The notes beneath the pieces were generated by a model that made no database searches, was not told where the DNA came from, and saw only the letters and a list, made by a program, of their open reading frames with translations. Source: Ruminococcus sp. JC304 (GTDB taxonomy: Bacteria > Bacillota > Clostridia > Lachnospirales > Lachnospiraceae). Taken from it: a stretch of 64,000 bases of DNA. Shown piece after piece: positions 43,952 to 52,457 of this stretch. The stretch is taken from assembly GCA_000285855.2 (NCBI GenBank), contig HE978651.1, positions 2,866,058 to 2,930,057 of the forward strand. Direction: 5' to 3'. The position numbers and the translations under genes were made by a program. Each line of letters opens with the position of its first letter. Position 1 is the first letter of the stretch.

Positions 43952-44740
43952 TTATTTTTTTACAATGATAACCTGGCTTGCATCTGCATAGGTATCTGTA
44001 AAATCAACACTGGATTTACGGTCTTCTGTTACAGTCATACCTGCTGCACCGAAGTCTGCCTTACCGGACTGTACTGCTGGAAGAATGGCATCGAATTCCA
44101 TATCTTCAATCTTCAGTTCATATCCAAGTTTATCACAGATGGCCTGTGCAATGTCTGCATCAATACCAACAATATCATCACCTTCGTGATATTCATATGG
44201 CTCAAACTCAGCATTGGTTGCCATTACCAGTGTTCCGTTGGAACGGTCAACATCTTCCGGAGATTCATATGGTGTCTTACCTGCATCTTCACCGATGTAG
44301 TTGCTCATAATACTGTCAATGGTTCCGTCTTTTTTCAGTTCTTCCAGAGCTCCGTTGATCTTTTCAAGAAGTTCATCATTGCCCTTCTTTAAGCAGATGG
44401 CATATTCTTCTTCTTCAAAAGGCTCCTCCAGGATCTTAATGTCATCATTGTTCTCCACGAATTTCTGAGCCGGCTGTGAATCAATGATCACACAGTCGAT
44501 CTGACCTGCTTTTAATGCCTGAACCGCTTCGCTGCCTTTGCTGTAACGTTCAACTGTAGAACCATCCTTCTCATAATCAGATGCATCAAGGTCACCTGTT
44601 GTACCAAGCTGAACACCAATGGTTGCTCCTGCAAGGTCATCCTTTGATTTTATTTCTTTGGCTGCATATACATTGCCAGCCATGGAAACTACCATAATCG
44701 CACTCAGTGCAAGGGCTGCAAATCTCTTCTGATCTTTCAT
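43952..44740 (-). CDS. Circularly permuted family-3 amino acid-binding protein
   Basis: Secreted receptor of the glnQ/permease importer, 262 aa, but with its halves in swapped order. Signal peptide 1-27 (ends VYA, no lipobox). Residues 28-152 (IKSKDDLAGATIGVQLGTTGD to SIMSNYIGED) match what is normally the second half of a family-3 binding protein: lobe 2 and the last helix. A linker (about 153-169) joins to residues 170-262 (LVMATNAEFEPYEYHEGD to QVIIVKK), which are normally the N-terminal half with the ligand-binding start. The ends now lie at the first inter-lobe hinge. Both halves are complete, so this is a permutation and not a fragment. ATG at 44740 follows AGGAGG by 7 bases. Confidence 0.88.
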   Translation of the reverse strand: MKDQKRFAALALSAIMVVSMAGNVYAAKEIKSKDDLAGATIGVQLGTTGDLDASDYEKDGSTVERYSKGSEAVQALKAGQIDCVIIDSQPAQKFVENNDDIKILEEPFEEEEYAICLKKGNDELLEKINGALEELKKDGTIDSIMSNYIGEDAGKTPYESPEDVDRSNGTLVMATNAEFEPYEYHEGDDIVGIDADIAQAICDKLGYELKIEDMEFDAILPAVQSGKADFGAAGMTVTEDRKSSVDFTDTYADASQVIIVKK

Positions 44741-44845
44741 CTTTTTTCCTCCTCGCATCCGAAAGTATACCTATTGCTGCTGTTTTTTATATTTTTCACA
44801 CAGCAGCGTATAATTATGCATTTCGGCTGTATATTTTTATTTTTA

Positions 44846-44873
44846 ATTTTAACATACTTTCTATAAAATGCAA
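44846..44873 (-). promoter_or_regulatory. Promoter of the polar amino acid transporter operon
   Basis: Minus strand: -35 TTGCAT (44868-44873), 16-bp spacer, -10 TAAAAT (44846-44851). A leader of about 100 bases follows. Confidence 0.5.
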
Positions 44874-44994
44874 GATAAAACTTAAGTGATATTTTCATTT
44901 CAGCATATTTATGCTATCATGCCCTATATACACCATAAATATTTATATATAATACCAACAGCCGGAGCAAGTCCCCACCCACTGCTTATTACTT

Positions 44995-45032
44995 TTCGCA
45001 CCCCCCGCAGGGGACTTACTTAATTCGGGTAA
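44995..45032 (+). repeat. Dispersed intergenic repeat, copy 3 (second half)
   Basis: TTCGCA, C6-GCA-G4 and CTTACTTAATTCGGGTAA match copy 2 at 40679-40716 with about four differences. AAGTCCCC upstream (near 44969) is an inverted copy of GGGGACTT. Confidence 0.6.
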
Positions 45033-45165
45033 ATTCTGCATAACAAATATTTTTTTCATATGAGATATAATAGACCCGGAAATTTATATTTTTCACTTTT
45101 TCATAACATTTTTACTTTATAGTTACAGGTATTGAAAACTATTTAAATACAAGGAGGATTTGCTG

Positions 45166-46017
45166 ATGAAATTCACAAAAATGCAGGGCATTGGAAATGA
45201 TTATGTATATGTAAACTGTTTTGAGGAAACCGTGAAGGATCCGGCGGCTGTTGCCAGATATGTCAGTGACCGTCACTTTGGTATCGGATCTGACGGACTG
45301 ATCCTGATCAAGCCTTCAGATATAGCAGACTGCGAAATGGATATGTATAATCTGGACGGATCCCAGGGTGCCATGTGCGGCAACGGTATCCGTTGTGTTG
45401 CCAAATATGTATATGACTATGGTATTGTAAAAAAAGAAAATATTTCCGTATCCACCAAAAGCGGGATCAAGTATCTGGATCTCACTGTCAGGAACGGTAA
45501 GGTTGCTCTGGTCAGAGTAAACATGGGGTCTCCGGTTCTGACTGCCAGCCAGATCCCGGTGGTATCTTCCACAGAGGAGATGATCAATGCACCTTTGAAG
45601 GTAAACGGGGAAACCTACTATATTACTGCTGTCTCCATGGGAAATCCCCACGCCATTGTATATATGACAGATGTGGATCATCTGGATATTGGAGAAATCG
45701 GTCCCTATTTTGAAAATCACATGGCATTTCCAGACAGAGTCAATACAGAATTTGTAGAAGTGCTGGACGATCATACCTTAAAAATGCGTGTCTGGGAACG
45801 TGGCTCCGGCGAAACTCTTGCCTGCGGTACAGGTGCCTGCGCAGTGGCAGTTGCCTCTATTCTCAACGGCCATGTTGACGGAGAAAAGCCTGTCACAGTG
45901 AAACTTCTGGGCGGTGATTTGGAAATTTTCTGGGACAGACAGGAGAACCTGGTCTACATGACCGGCCCTGCTACCACTGTTTTTGACGGAGAAATTGACC
46001 TCAGCTTTCTGGAATAG
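45166..46017 (+). CDS. dapF: Diaminopimelate epimerase
   Basis: Converts LL-DAP to meso-DAP for lysine and peptidoglycan synthesis, without cofactor. It has 283 aa. The two catalytic cysteines are in AMCGNGIRC (Cys71) and LACGTGACA (Cys220). ATG at 45166 is 8 bases after AGGAGG; a TTG two codons earlier is rejected. It stands as a single gene and supplies the substrate recognised by the DNPR-type MurE at 32216. Confidence 0.97.
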   Translation: MKFTKMQGIGNDYVYVNCFEETVKDPAAVARYVSDRHFGIGSDGLILIKPSDIADCEMDMYNLDGSQGAMCGNGIRCVAKYVYDYGIVKKENISVSTKSGIKYLDLTVRNGKVALVRVNMGSPVLTASQIPVVSSTEEMINAPLKVNGETYYITAVSMGNPHAIVYMTDVDHLDIGEIGPYFENHMAFPDRVNTEFVEVLDDHTLKMRVWERGSGETLACGTGACAVAVASILNGHVDGEKPVTVKLLGGDLEIFWDRQENLVYMTGPATTVFDGEIDLSFLE

Positions 46018-46047
46018 ATGCTGAGATCATAATTCAGACACACTCTG

Positions 46048-46362
46048 TTACATTGCAAATTCCAGTATTCTCTCCACAATAAAGACTGCCGCACATGCAA
46101 ATAACGCAACGTTTAGAAGACTCTTCTCCTTATATGCGGCAATCAATGCCACAATAAATCCAACAGCCGCCGATATCATACTATCGGTGGCAAAAAGGAT
46201 TGCCGGAAAGGTCATGGATGCCAGACATGCATATGGCACATAATACAGAAATGATTTAATAAACTGACTGGTGATTTCTTTTCTGGAAAGAGCCAGGGGA
46301 AGCATACGGATCAGATAAGTCACACCTGCCATTACCAATATATAGATATAAATATTATGCAT
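46048..46362 (-). CDS. azlD: Branched-chain amino acid exporter subunit AzlD
   Basis: Small partner of AzlC, 104 aa with four membrane segments. Family features: YLIRMLPLALSRKEI and FLYYVPYACLASMTFPAIL. The pair exports branched-chain amino acids or analogues. It overlaps azlC by 8 bases, so translation is coupled. Confidence 0.92.
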   Translation of the reverse strand: MHNIYIYILVMAGVTYLIRMLPLALSRKEITSQFIKSFLYYVPYACLASMTFPAILFATDSMISAAVGFIVALIAAYKEKSLLNVALFACAAVFIVERILEFAM

Positions 46363-47149
46363 GATTTATCTCCTGTTCCATAATCTCTTCCTCTCCGGCT
46401 TTCGTGCTTTGTTTTTCTTCCTGAACAGGACAGAAATATGCAGCTGCACCTGCCACTATCAGAGTGGTAATAATGATCACAAATCCGGAGGATACATTTT
46501 TTAGCAGCGGAATGACCTTAAACAGCAGACTGATCGCCATTGCTGCTGCCACCACAGCCAGCACTGCCCGGTTTTTCTTTGCCGGAGGAATAATAATCGC
46601 CAGAAACATTCCGTAAATTGCCACACTCAGGGCACTCATCATAAAATCAGGCAGCAAATTTCCGGAAATAGCACCTGCCAGAGTTCCAAGCACCCAGCCC
46701 GGGATAGCCACACACATGGCTCCATAATTATAAAAGGCACTTACTTTTCCCGGCTGGCTGGCACTGATACCGAAAATCTCATCTGTCACACCAAAAGCCG
46801 CAACATATCTGTGGCCCCTGGCCTCATCCCTTCTGAATTTCTGAGCCAGAGAAAATGACATCAGGCAATAGCGCAGATTAATCACCAGCTGCGTCAGTGC
46901 CATTTCCCAGTAAGAACCATTCATCACCATAATTTCCAGACCTGCAAACTGTCCGGCGGAAGTCACGTTAGTCAAAGAAATCAGTACTGCCTGCCAGATA
47001 CTCAGTCCGTCTGCCACTGCCATCATACCAAACGTAAAAGACACGGCAAAATATCCCAGCGCTATGGGAATACCGTCTCTCAGACCTTTTCTGAAGCTTT
47101 CTCCCTTCATATTTCCAGCCTTTTTCAAAGCTTCATTAGAATCAAGCAT
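46355..47149 (-). CDS. azlC: Branched-chain amino acid exporter subunit AzlC
   Basis: Main membrane subunit of the AzlCD exporter, 264 aa, about eight membrane segments. Signatures: GIPIALGYFAVSFTFGMMA, TNVTSAGQFAGLEIM, INLRYCLMSFSLAQKF and the FGVTDEIFG motif. The N-terminal 20 residues are hydrophilic. It begins 87 bases after the metal-exporter-like gene with no terminator seen between. Confidence 0.93.
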   Translation of the reverse strand: MLDSNEALKKAGNMKGESFRKGLRDGIPIALGYFAVSFTFGMMAVADGLSIWQAVLISLTNVTSAGQFAGLEIMVMNGSYWEMALTQLVINLRYCLMSFSLAQKFRRDEARGHRYVAAFGVTDEIFGISASQPGKVSAFYNYGAMCVAIPGWVLGTLAGAISGNLLPDFMMSALSVAIYGMFLAIIIPPAKKNRAVLAVVAAAMAISLLFKVIPLLKNVSSGFVIIITTLIVAGAAAYFCPVQEEKQSTKAGEEEIMEQEINHA

Positions 47150-47236
47150 TTTTCATTTTACACTCCTTATATATCGCATTTAGGATGGAATTTCATACTG
47201 CCGGCAGATTTTCCAAATACTCCGCCTGTAACCTGG

Positions 47237-48091
47237 TCAAAAAACAATTCCCAGAAGCTCTATCACAACTCCCCAGAAAACCCCAAGTACATACAGGGCT
47301 CCTACAATTTTCAGATTCTCTTTTCTGTTCTTATTTAACCGGAAAAGAATCAAAAGACCTACTCCTGCATTTACCAACAGGCCGGCCATCATAGCTCCCG
47401 CACCAATAATCTGGTCCAAATACAGCTGGGTGATCACCACAGAAGATGCACAGTTTGGAATCAGTCCCACCAGTGCCGCAATCACTTCGCCCATAACCGG
47501 AATCCCGGTAAACAGCTCTGCCAAAGTATTTTCTCCCACCAGACCAATGATAATATTTAATGCCAGAGAAATCAAGAATATATAAATAAAAATCTTAAGA
47601 GTATGGACAACTGCTGATTTTACAATTCCATGCTCACAATGACAGTGTTCCTCCTCACAAAGTACATGGACATCCATATCCTTTTCTCTTTTTTTCATTA
47701 CATGCACATATACATATTCAATCATAAGGCCTGAAAAAATGGCTATTCCCGCCTTACATGCCAGGATACGCAGCATGACAGATACAGGAACTGCATTAGA
47801 GATCATAATCGGCAGCATTTCGTCAGAAGTAGACATATAAACAGCCAGCAAGGTACCCACTGTAATCACTTTGCCTGCATAAAGGCTGGAGGCTGCTGCC
47901 GAAAATCCACACTGAGGGATCACGCCCAAAAGCCCGCCCCATACAGGACCAAATTTCCCGGCTGTGCGGATGCGGTTCCTTGCAAGGCTCCCCGTCTTAT
48001 GTTCTAAAGCTTCCATAAAAAGATAGGTCAGAAAAAGAAATGGGATCAATTTCAAACTGTCTATTACGGAATCCATGATAATATCAATCAT
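47237..48091 (-). CDS. Putative heavy-metal exporter permease (ArsP-like family)
   Basis: A 284-aa membrane protein of the family often annotated as putative 10-TM heavy-metal exporter or manganese transporter. Two halves carry similar motifs: VIPQCGFSAAASSLYAGKVITVGTL near 58-82 and LIPNCASSVVITQLYLDQIIGAGAMM later, each with a cysteine in a P-x-C context. The loop between them has a Cys/His/Glu cluster (CEEEHCHCEHG, 145-155), fit to bind metal. ATG at 48091 follows AAAGGA by 8 bases; the longer frame to 48250 is rejected because it runs through the promoter. The metal is not known. Confidence 0.8.
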   Translation of the reverse strand: MIDIIMDSVIDSLKLIPFLFLTYLFMEALEHKTGSLARNRIRTAGKFGPVWGGLLGVIPQCGFSAAASSLYAGKVITVGTLLAVYMSTSDEMLPIMISNAVPVSVMLRILACKAGIAIFSGLMIEYVYVHVMKKREKDMDVHVLCEEEHCHCEHGIVKSAVVHTLKIFIYIFLISLALNIIIGLVGENTLAELFTGIPVMGEVIAALVGLIPNCASSVVITQLYLDQIIGAGAMMAGLLVNAGVGLLILFRLNKNRKENLKIVGALYVLGVFWGVVIELLGIVF

Positions 48092-48151
48092 ACTGTTTTT
48101 CCTTTCTGATAATTCTGTATCACCCGGCCGGTCAGGCCATATTTTTATATT

Positions 48152-48166
48152 TGCAATTAAATTGCA
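48152..48166. promoter_or_regulatory. 15-bp palindromic operator candidate for the metal exporter
   Basis: TGCAATT-A-AATTGCA is a perfect inverted repeat lying just after the -10 box, where bound repressor would block transcription. Confidence 0.55.
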
Positions 48167-48173
48167 TTTTATG

Positions 48174-48201
48174 ATTATATCAGTTTCTTCGTATTTGTCA
48201 A
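48174..48201 (-). promoter_or_regulatory. Promoter of the metal-exporter-like gene
   Basis: Minus strand: -35 TTGACA (48196-48201), 16-bp spacer, -10 TATAAT (48174-48179). Both hexamers are perfect, so regulation is probably by repression. Confidence 0.75.
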
Positions 48202-48217
48202 CCTCAGCTTCAGTAAA

Positions 48218-48260
48218 AGAGCTGCCTCTGAAACTGTATCTTAGTTTCAAAAGCAGCTCT
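48218..48260 (-). terminator. Terminator after metY
   Basis: AGAGCTGC pairs with GCAGCTCT and, inside, GAAACT with AGTTTC; TTTTAC follows on the minus strand. It lies 19 bases after the metY stop. Confidence 0.7.
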
Positions 48261-48278
48261 CTGATTTATTTTATGGTT

Positions 48279-49589
48279 TTATTTTATAGCTTTAAATGCC
48301 TCATCCAGATCCTGGATAATATCATCTACATTCTCTGTACCAATGGAAAGACGAATGGTGTTCGGTTTAATTCCCTGATCCAGAAGTTCCTCCTCTGTGC
48401 ACTGGCTGTGTGTGGTAGTTGCAGGATGGATGACCAAAGATTTTACATCTGCCACATTTGCAAGAAGTGAAAACAGCTCCAGGTTGTCAATAAAATCTTT
48501 TGCTGTCTGTGCATCCCCTTTAATCTCAAAAGTAAAGATAGAACCGCCGCCATTAGGGAAGTATTTTTTGTAAAGCTCCTGCTGGGCCGGATCTGTAGAT
48601 ACAGATGGATGGTGAACCTTCTCTACCTGTGGGTGATTATTTAAGTACTGAACAACCTTCAGCGCATTCTCCACATGACGTTCTACACGAAGAGACAGTG
48701 TTTCAAGTCCCTGAAGGAAGATAAATGAGCTTACCGGAGAAATTGTTGCACCTGTGTCACGAAGAAGGATTGCACGGATCTTTGTAACAAATGCAGCCGA
48801 TCCGCAGGCTTTTGTGAAGCTTACTCCGTGGTAGCTTGGATTAGGCTCTGTCAGGGATGCAAATTTACCGGATGCTTCCCAGTCAAACTTACCACTTTCA
48901 ACGATAACTCCACCGATGGTTGTTCCATGGCCGCCGATGAATTTAGTTGCTGAATGTACCACGATGTCTGCACCATATTCAAATGGTCTTACAAGGTAAG
49001 GTGTTGCAAATGTGTTATCTACAACAAGTGGAATCTTATGTGCATGAGCAATTTTTGCAATCGCTTCAATATCAACCACATCAGAGTTGGGGTTTCCAAG
49101 TGTTTCAATATACACTGCTTTTGTGTTGTCCTGGATTGCATTCTCTACTTCTTCAAGATCAAATACATCAACAAATGTTGTTGTAATTCCATAAGACGGA
49201 AGTGTATGCTCAAGCAGGTTTGTTGTTCCACCGTAGATATTCTTGGCTGCTACGATGTGATCCCCCTGCTGTGCAAGATTCTCGATGGTGTATGTGATCG
49301 CTGCTGCACCGGATGCTACTGCAAGTGCTGCAGAACCGCCTTCAAGTGCTGCGATTCTCTTCTCGAATACATCTTCTGTAGGGTTTGTCAGACGTCCGTA
49401 AATATTACCTGCATCTGCAAGTCCGAAACGAGCTGCTGCGTGATCGCAGTTTCTGAATACATAGGAAGATGTCTGGTAAATTGGTACTGCTCTGGCATCT
49501 GTAACCGGATCCGGACTTTCCTGTCCTACGTGAAGCTGTAATGTTTCAAATTTAAATTTTCTGTCTTTTCTCTCGATTTTTTTGCTCAT
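48279..49589 (-). CDS. metY: O-acetylhomoserine sulfhydrylase (MetY-type)
   Basis: PLP enzyme of the Cys/Met metabolism family, using sulfide and O-acetylhomoserine to make homocysteine. It has 436 aa, typical of MetY, which is longer than MetB or MetC. The PLP lysine is Lys216 in [17 protein letters not shown]; Asp191 in [11 protein letters not shown] binds the pyridine nitrogen. Start region [10 protein letters not shown] fits O-acetylhomoserine enzymes. It has a leader of about 365 bases that includes an inverted-repeat element. It can also act on related esters, so the exact substrate is not certain. Confidence 0.94.
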   Translation of the reverse strand: MSKKIERKDRKFKFETLQLHVGQESPDPVTDARAVPIYQTSSYVFRNCDHAAARFGLADAGNIYGRLTNPTEDVFEKRIAALEGGSAALAVASGAAAITYTIENLAQQGDHIVAAKNIYGGTTNLLEHTLPSYGITTTFVDVFDLEEVENAIQDNTKAVYIETLGNPNSDVVDIEAIAKIAHAHKIPLVVDNTFATPYLVRPFEYGADIVVHSATKFIGGHGTTIGGVIVESGKFDWEASGKFASLTEPNPSYHGVSFTKACGSAAFVTKIRAILLRDTGATISPVSSFIFLQGLETLSLRVERHVENALKVVQYLNNHPQVEKVHHPSVSTDPAQQELYKKYFPNGGGSIFTFEIKGDAQTAKDFIDNLELFSLLANVADVKSLVIHPATTTHSQCTEEELLDQGIKPNTIRLSIGTENVDDIIQDLDEAFKAIK

Positions 49590-49621
49590 GTTTTTTTCCT
49601 CATCTTTCTCTGATTTATAAT

Positions 49622-49836
49622 AATGATGTTAGGGTCAAAAGGCATTTTGCCCCTAACTTAATATCCACGAATTGCTCCGCTACAAAGTAGCTCCCGCAAT
49701 TCTCAAACATTCGAAATCCGCTGATTTACTACGTAAATCGCTACTTTCTCATGTTTGGCGGGTCCCAAGTTCAAAAGTCTTATCGTGCAAGCACGAACGA
49801 CTTTTTGACCTTTTGACCCTGATATCATGATGTTAG
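49622..49836. repeat. Inverted-repeat element in the metY leader, flanked by 10-bp direct repeats
   Basis: AGGGTCAAAAGG (49630-49641) and its complement (49809-49820) bound a stretch with internal hairpins (GAATTGC/GCAATTC, GATTTAC/GTAAATC, CGTGC/GCACG). ATGATGTTAG occurs at both 49622-49631 and 49827-49836, like a target-site duplication. There is no gene inside. Confidence 0.65.
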
Positions 49837-49960
49837 CTTTCATCGGCACATTCGTTTTTCTTCTATATAAATTCGATTCTGGCTCTTTAATACTCTCATC
49901 TCTAAGCCTCTTCTCTTTCTACATATTTCATATCTGTTTGATATGATTTAACATAGCTGT

Positions 49961-49989
49961 ATATTATCACTTTAATCCTAGTATGTCAA
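49961..49989 (-). promoter_or_regulatory. Promoter of metY
   Basis: Minus strand: -35 TTGACA (49984-49989), 17-bp spacer, -10 TAATAT (49961-49966). It lies about 370 bases before the start codon. Confidence 0.65.
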
Positions 49990-50093
49990 TAGGAAAAGAG
50001 TAGTCTTTTTCTATTGTTTCTTATAGTTTATAACTATATGTTTACAAGAATTACCAAATCCAGGTAAAACAGAACAACACTTCTTGGACATAA

Positions 50094-50129
50094 AATGGGA
50101 GAGGCAAACTATTTTTGCCCCTCCCATTA
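50094..50129 (-). terminator. Terminator after mnmA
   Basis: AATGGGAGGGGCAAA pairs with TTTGCCTCTCCCATT, with TTTT after it on the minus strand. Confidence 0.8.
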
Positions 50130-50153
50130 ATATCCTATTTATTTCATACAGTT

Positions 50154-51236
50154 CTATTTAATACAGCTCTCAATTACACCGCCGCCTACAACAATATCTC
50201 CATCATAGAGAACAACTGCCTGTCCTCTTGTAATGGCTCTCTGCGGTTTGTCAAAGCGCACATGAAGAACTCCATCCTCTGTCTGCCAGGCCACTGCATC
50301 CTGTTCCGGATGGCGATAGCGGATTTTTGCCTTCAGCCTCATTGGTTCTTTCAGAGATTCGCAGGAAATCAGATTTACTTTTTCTGCAGTCAGCTCTGTA
50401 TGGAACAGATCCTCATTGCTTCCCAACACAACCTGATTGGTTTTCGGTGAAATATCACACACATACAGTCTGGCTGCCGCCGGAATTCCCAGACCACGTC
50501 TCTGGCCAAGTGTATAGTGAATAATTCCCTTGTGTCTGCCAAGGATATTCCCTTCCATATCTACAAAATCTCCTGGTTTGGACTTACGTCCCGTATACTG
50601 TTCAATAAACTTCGCATAATCTCCGTCCGGCACAAAGCAGATATCCTGGCTGTCATGCTTTCTGGCATTGATAAAACCATGTTTTTCTGCGATCTCACGT
50701 ACTTCTGTTTTTCGCAGTCCGCCTAATGGCAGCGAAATATGTGCCAGCTGCTCCTGTGTAAGCATATAAAGCACATAACTCTGATCCTTGGTATCATCCA
50801 CTGCTTTCTTTAACAGATATCGGTCCCTTTTCTCATCATACTCCACACGGGCATAATGGCCGGTTACAATATAGTCATACTCCAGCTCACGCATTCTCTG
50901 GAACATTTTGTCAAATTTCAGATAACGGTTGCAATCAATACAGGGATTGGGCGTACATCCATGTTCATAGGCATCTACAAAACGATCCATAACATCTTCT
51001 TTGAATCTCTCAGAGAAATTAAAAACATAATATTTAATCCCCATTCTGTAGCATACACTTCTGGCGTCCTCCACATCATCCAGAGAACAGCAGGTTTTCT
51101 CCCGTTTAATTCCTACATCTTCATTGTGAAACAGTTTCATAGTTGCTCCAATACACTGGTCACCGGATTCTTTGGTCAACAAAGCTGCTACGGAGCTATC
51201 CACTCCACCGCTCATGGCAATAATTGCTTTTCTCAT
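50154..51236 (-). CDS. mnmA: tRNA-specific 2-thiouridylase MnmA
   Basis: Puts sulfur on U34 of Lys, Glu and Gln tRNAs. It has 360 aa: PP-loop GGVDSS (10-15), catalytic Cys99 in TPNPCIDCN, second Cys200 in SQDICFVPDGDY, and a C-terminal beta domain from about 270. It lies 200 bases downstream of cysK on the same strand, behind a terminator. The sulfur theme of the neighbourhood (cysK, metY, Rrf2) fits, though mnmA needs a cysteine desulfurase not seen here. Confidence 0.97.
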   Translation of the reverse strand: MRKAIIAMSGGVDSSVAALLTKESGDQCIGATMKLFHNEDVGIKREKTCCSLDDVEDARSVCYRMGIKYYVFNFSERFKEDVMDRFVDAYEHGCTPNPCIDCNRYLKFDKMFQRMRELEYDYIVTGHYARVEYDEKRDRYLLKKAVDDTKDQSYVLYMLTQEQLAHISLPLGGLRKTEVREIAEKHGFINARKHDSQDICFVPDGDYAKFIEQYTGRKSKPGDFVDMEGNILGRHKGIIHYTLGQRRGLGIPAAARLYVCDISPKTNQVVLGSNEDLFHTELTAEKVNLISCESLKEPMRLKAKIRYRHPEQDAVAWQTEDGVLHVRFDKPQRAITRGQAVVLYDGDIVVGGGVIESCIK

Positions 51237-51393
51237 AGTTTCATTCCATCCTATCTTAATAAATCTGTCCTGTTATTGGTTCATAATCAAACAACCAGGC
51301 ACAGCCTGTCTGATTAAAAGTTATTCTCTAAAATGATTGTCAGGGGGTATCCCAAAAACTAACATAGCTATTCTATCACATCTGGGCAACCTA

Positions 51394-51419
51394 AAAAAAG
51401 CCCCTTTCAGGGCTTTTTT
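51394..51419 (-). terminator. Terminator after cysK
   Basis: AAAAAAGCCC pairs with GGGCTTTTTT around a short loop, a compact strong terminator. Confidence 0.9.
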
Positions 51420-51436
51420 CAGATTACACTGCTGTT

Positions 51437-52366
51437 TTATACAAATAATGCTGTAGAATAGTAACGGTCTCCTGAGTCCGGAAGAAGTGCTACGATAGTT
51501 TTACCTTTGTTTTCCGGTCTCTTAGCCAGTTCGATTGCTGCATACAGGGCTGCACCAGAAGAAATACCCACCAGGATTCCTTCCTGCTTTGCAATAAGCT
51601 TTCCTGTTGTAAACGCATCTTCATTCTCTACAGGGATAACCTCGTCATAAACTTCTGTATTTAATGCCTTCGGCACAAATCCTGCACCAATGCCCTGAAT
51701 CTTATGAGGGCCACTCTTTCCCTGAGAAAGTACAGGTGAAGTTGCAGGCTCTACTGCCACTACCTTCACATCCGGATTCTGAGATTTCAAATATTCTCCA
51801 ACACCTGTGATCGTTCCGCCTGTACCAACACCAGCTACAAAGATATCTACCTGGCCGTCTGTATCTCTCCAGATCTCCGGCCCTGTAGTTTTTCTGTGGA
51901 TTGCAGGATTTGCAGGGTTCTCAAACTGTCCCGGAATAAAGCTGTTCTCGTATTCCTCTGCCAGTTCTTTTGCTTTTGCAATTGCACCATTCATCCCCTT
52001 ACTTCCCTCTGTAAGAACGATCTCTGCACCGTAAGCCTTCAGAATATTTCTACGCTCAACACTCATTGTCTCAGGCATAGTCAGGATTACCTTATATCCC
52101 TTGATCGCAGCCAGAGAAGCCAGACCAATTCCAGTATTTCCGGATGTAGGTTCAATGATCACTGCACCAGGTTTCAATACACCCTTTTCCTCTGCATCTT
52201 CGATCATGCTCAGTGCAATACGGTCCTTCGCGCTTCCTGCCGGATTAAAATATTCCAGTTTTACCAGAACATTTGCTTCCAGTCCAAGATTTTTCTCAAT
52301 ATTTCCAACCTCCAGAAGAGGAGTATTACCAACAAGTTCCGCTGCATTCTTATAAATCTTTGCCAT
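51437..52366 (-). CDS. cysK: Cysteine synthase A (O-acetylserine sulfhydrylase)
   Basis: PLP enzyme making cysteine from O-acetylserine and sulfide. It has 309 aa. PLP Lys47 in [10 protein letters not shown], substrate loop [12 protein letters not shown], and the glycine-rich phosphate loop [23 protein letters not shown] near the end. AGGAGGGT lies before the ATG. It lies 91 bases after an Rrf2 regulator on the same strand, with a promoter between, suggesting regulation of cysteine synthesis by that protein. Confidence 0.97.
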   Translation of the reverse strand: MAKIYKNAAELVGNTPLLEVGNIEKNLGLEANVLVKLEYFNPAGSAKDRIALSMIEDAEEKGVLKPGAVIIEPTSGNTGIGLASLAAIKGYKVILTMPETMSVERRNILKAYGAEIVLTEGSKGMNGAIAKAKELAEEYENSFIPGQFENPANPAIHRKTTGPEIWRDTDGQVDIFVAGVGTGGTITGVGEYLKSQNPDVKVVAVEPATSPVLSQGKSGPHKIQGIGAGFVPKALNTEVYDEVIPVENEDAFTTGKLIAKQEGILVGISSGAALYAAIELAKRPENKGKTIVALLPDSGDRYYSTALFV

Positions 52367-52419
52367 GAGTTCACCCTCCTTTTTTCATAGTATCTAAATA
52401 TGAATTATATGTTATTGAT

Positions 52420-52448
52420 ATGATATTCCTGTTTTCACGGTTTGTCAA
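52420..52448 (-). promoter_or_regulatory. Promoter of cysK
   Basis: Minus strand: -35 TTGACA (52443-52448), 17-bp spacer, -10 TATCAT (52420-52425). It starts just inside the gap after the Rrf2 gene. Confidence 0.7.
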
Positions 52449-52457
52449 GGAAATTTT

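Larger units (their letters stand above)
44741..45165. other. Divergent intergenic region between binding-protein gene and dapF
   Basis: AT-rich. Contains the transporter promoter, dispersed repeat copy 3 (44995-45032), and a TATAAT near 45066 that could be the dapF -10 but has no clear -35. Confidence 0.45.
49590..50093. other. Long leader and upstream region of metY
   Basis: Beyond the repeat element it holds the metY promoter and AT-rich sequence. I looked for a SAM-type riboswitch and found no GAGGG/GGCAAC pattern. No gene is evident. Confidence 0.4.

Noticed and set aside
48092-48250. 53-residue N-terminal extension of the metal exporter
   Set aside because: It reads through a perfect promoter and a palindromic operator; a good ribosome binding site precedes the ATG at 48091.
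49590-49960. SAM riboswitch in the long metY leader
   Set aside because: No GAGGG, GATGAAG and GGCAACC set in the expected order; the leader is mostly occupied by the inverted-repeat element.
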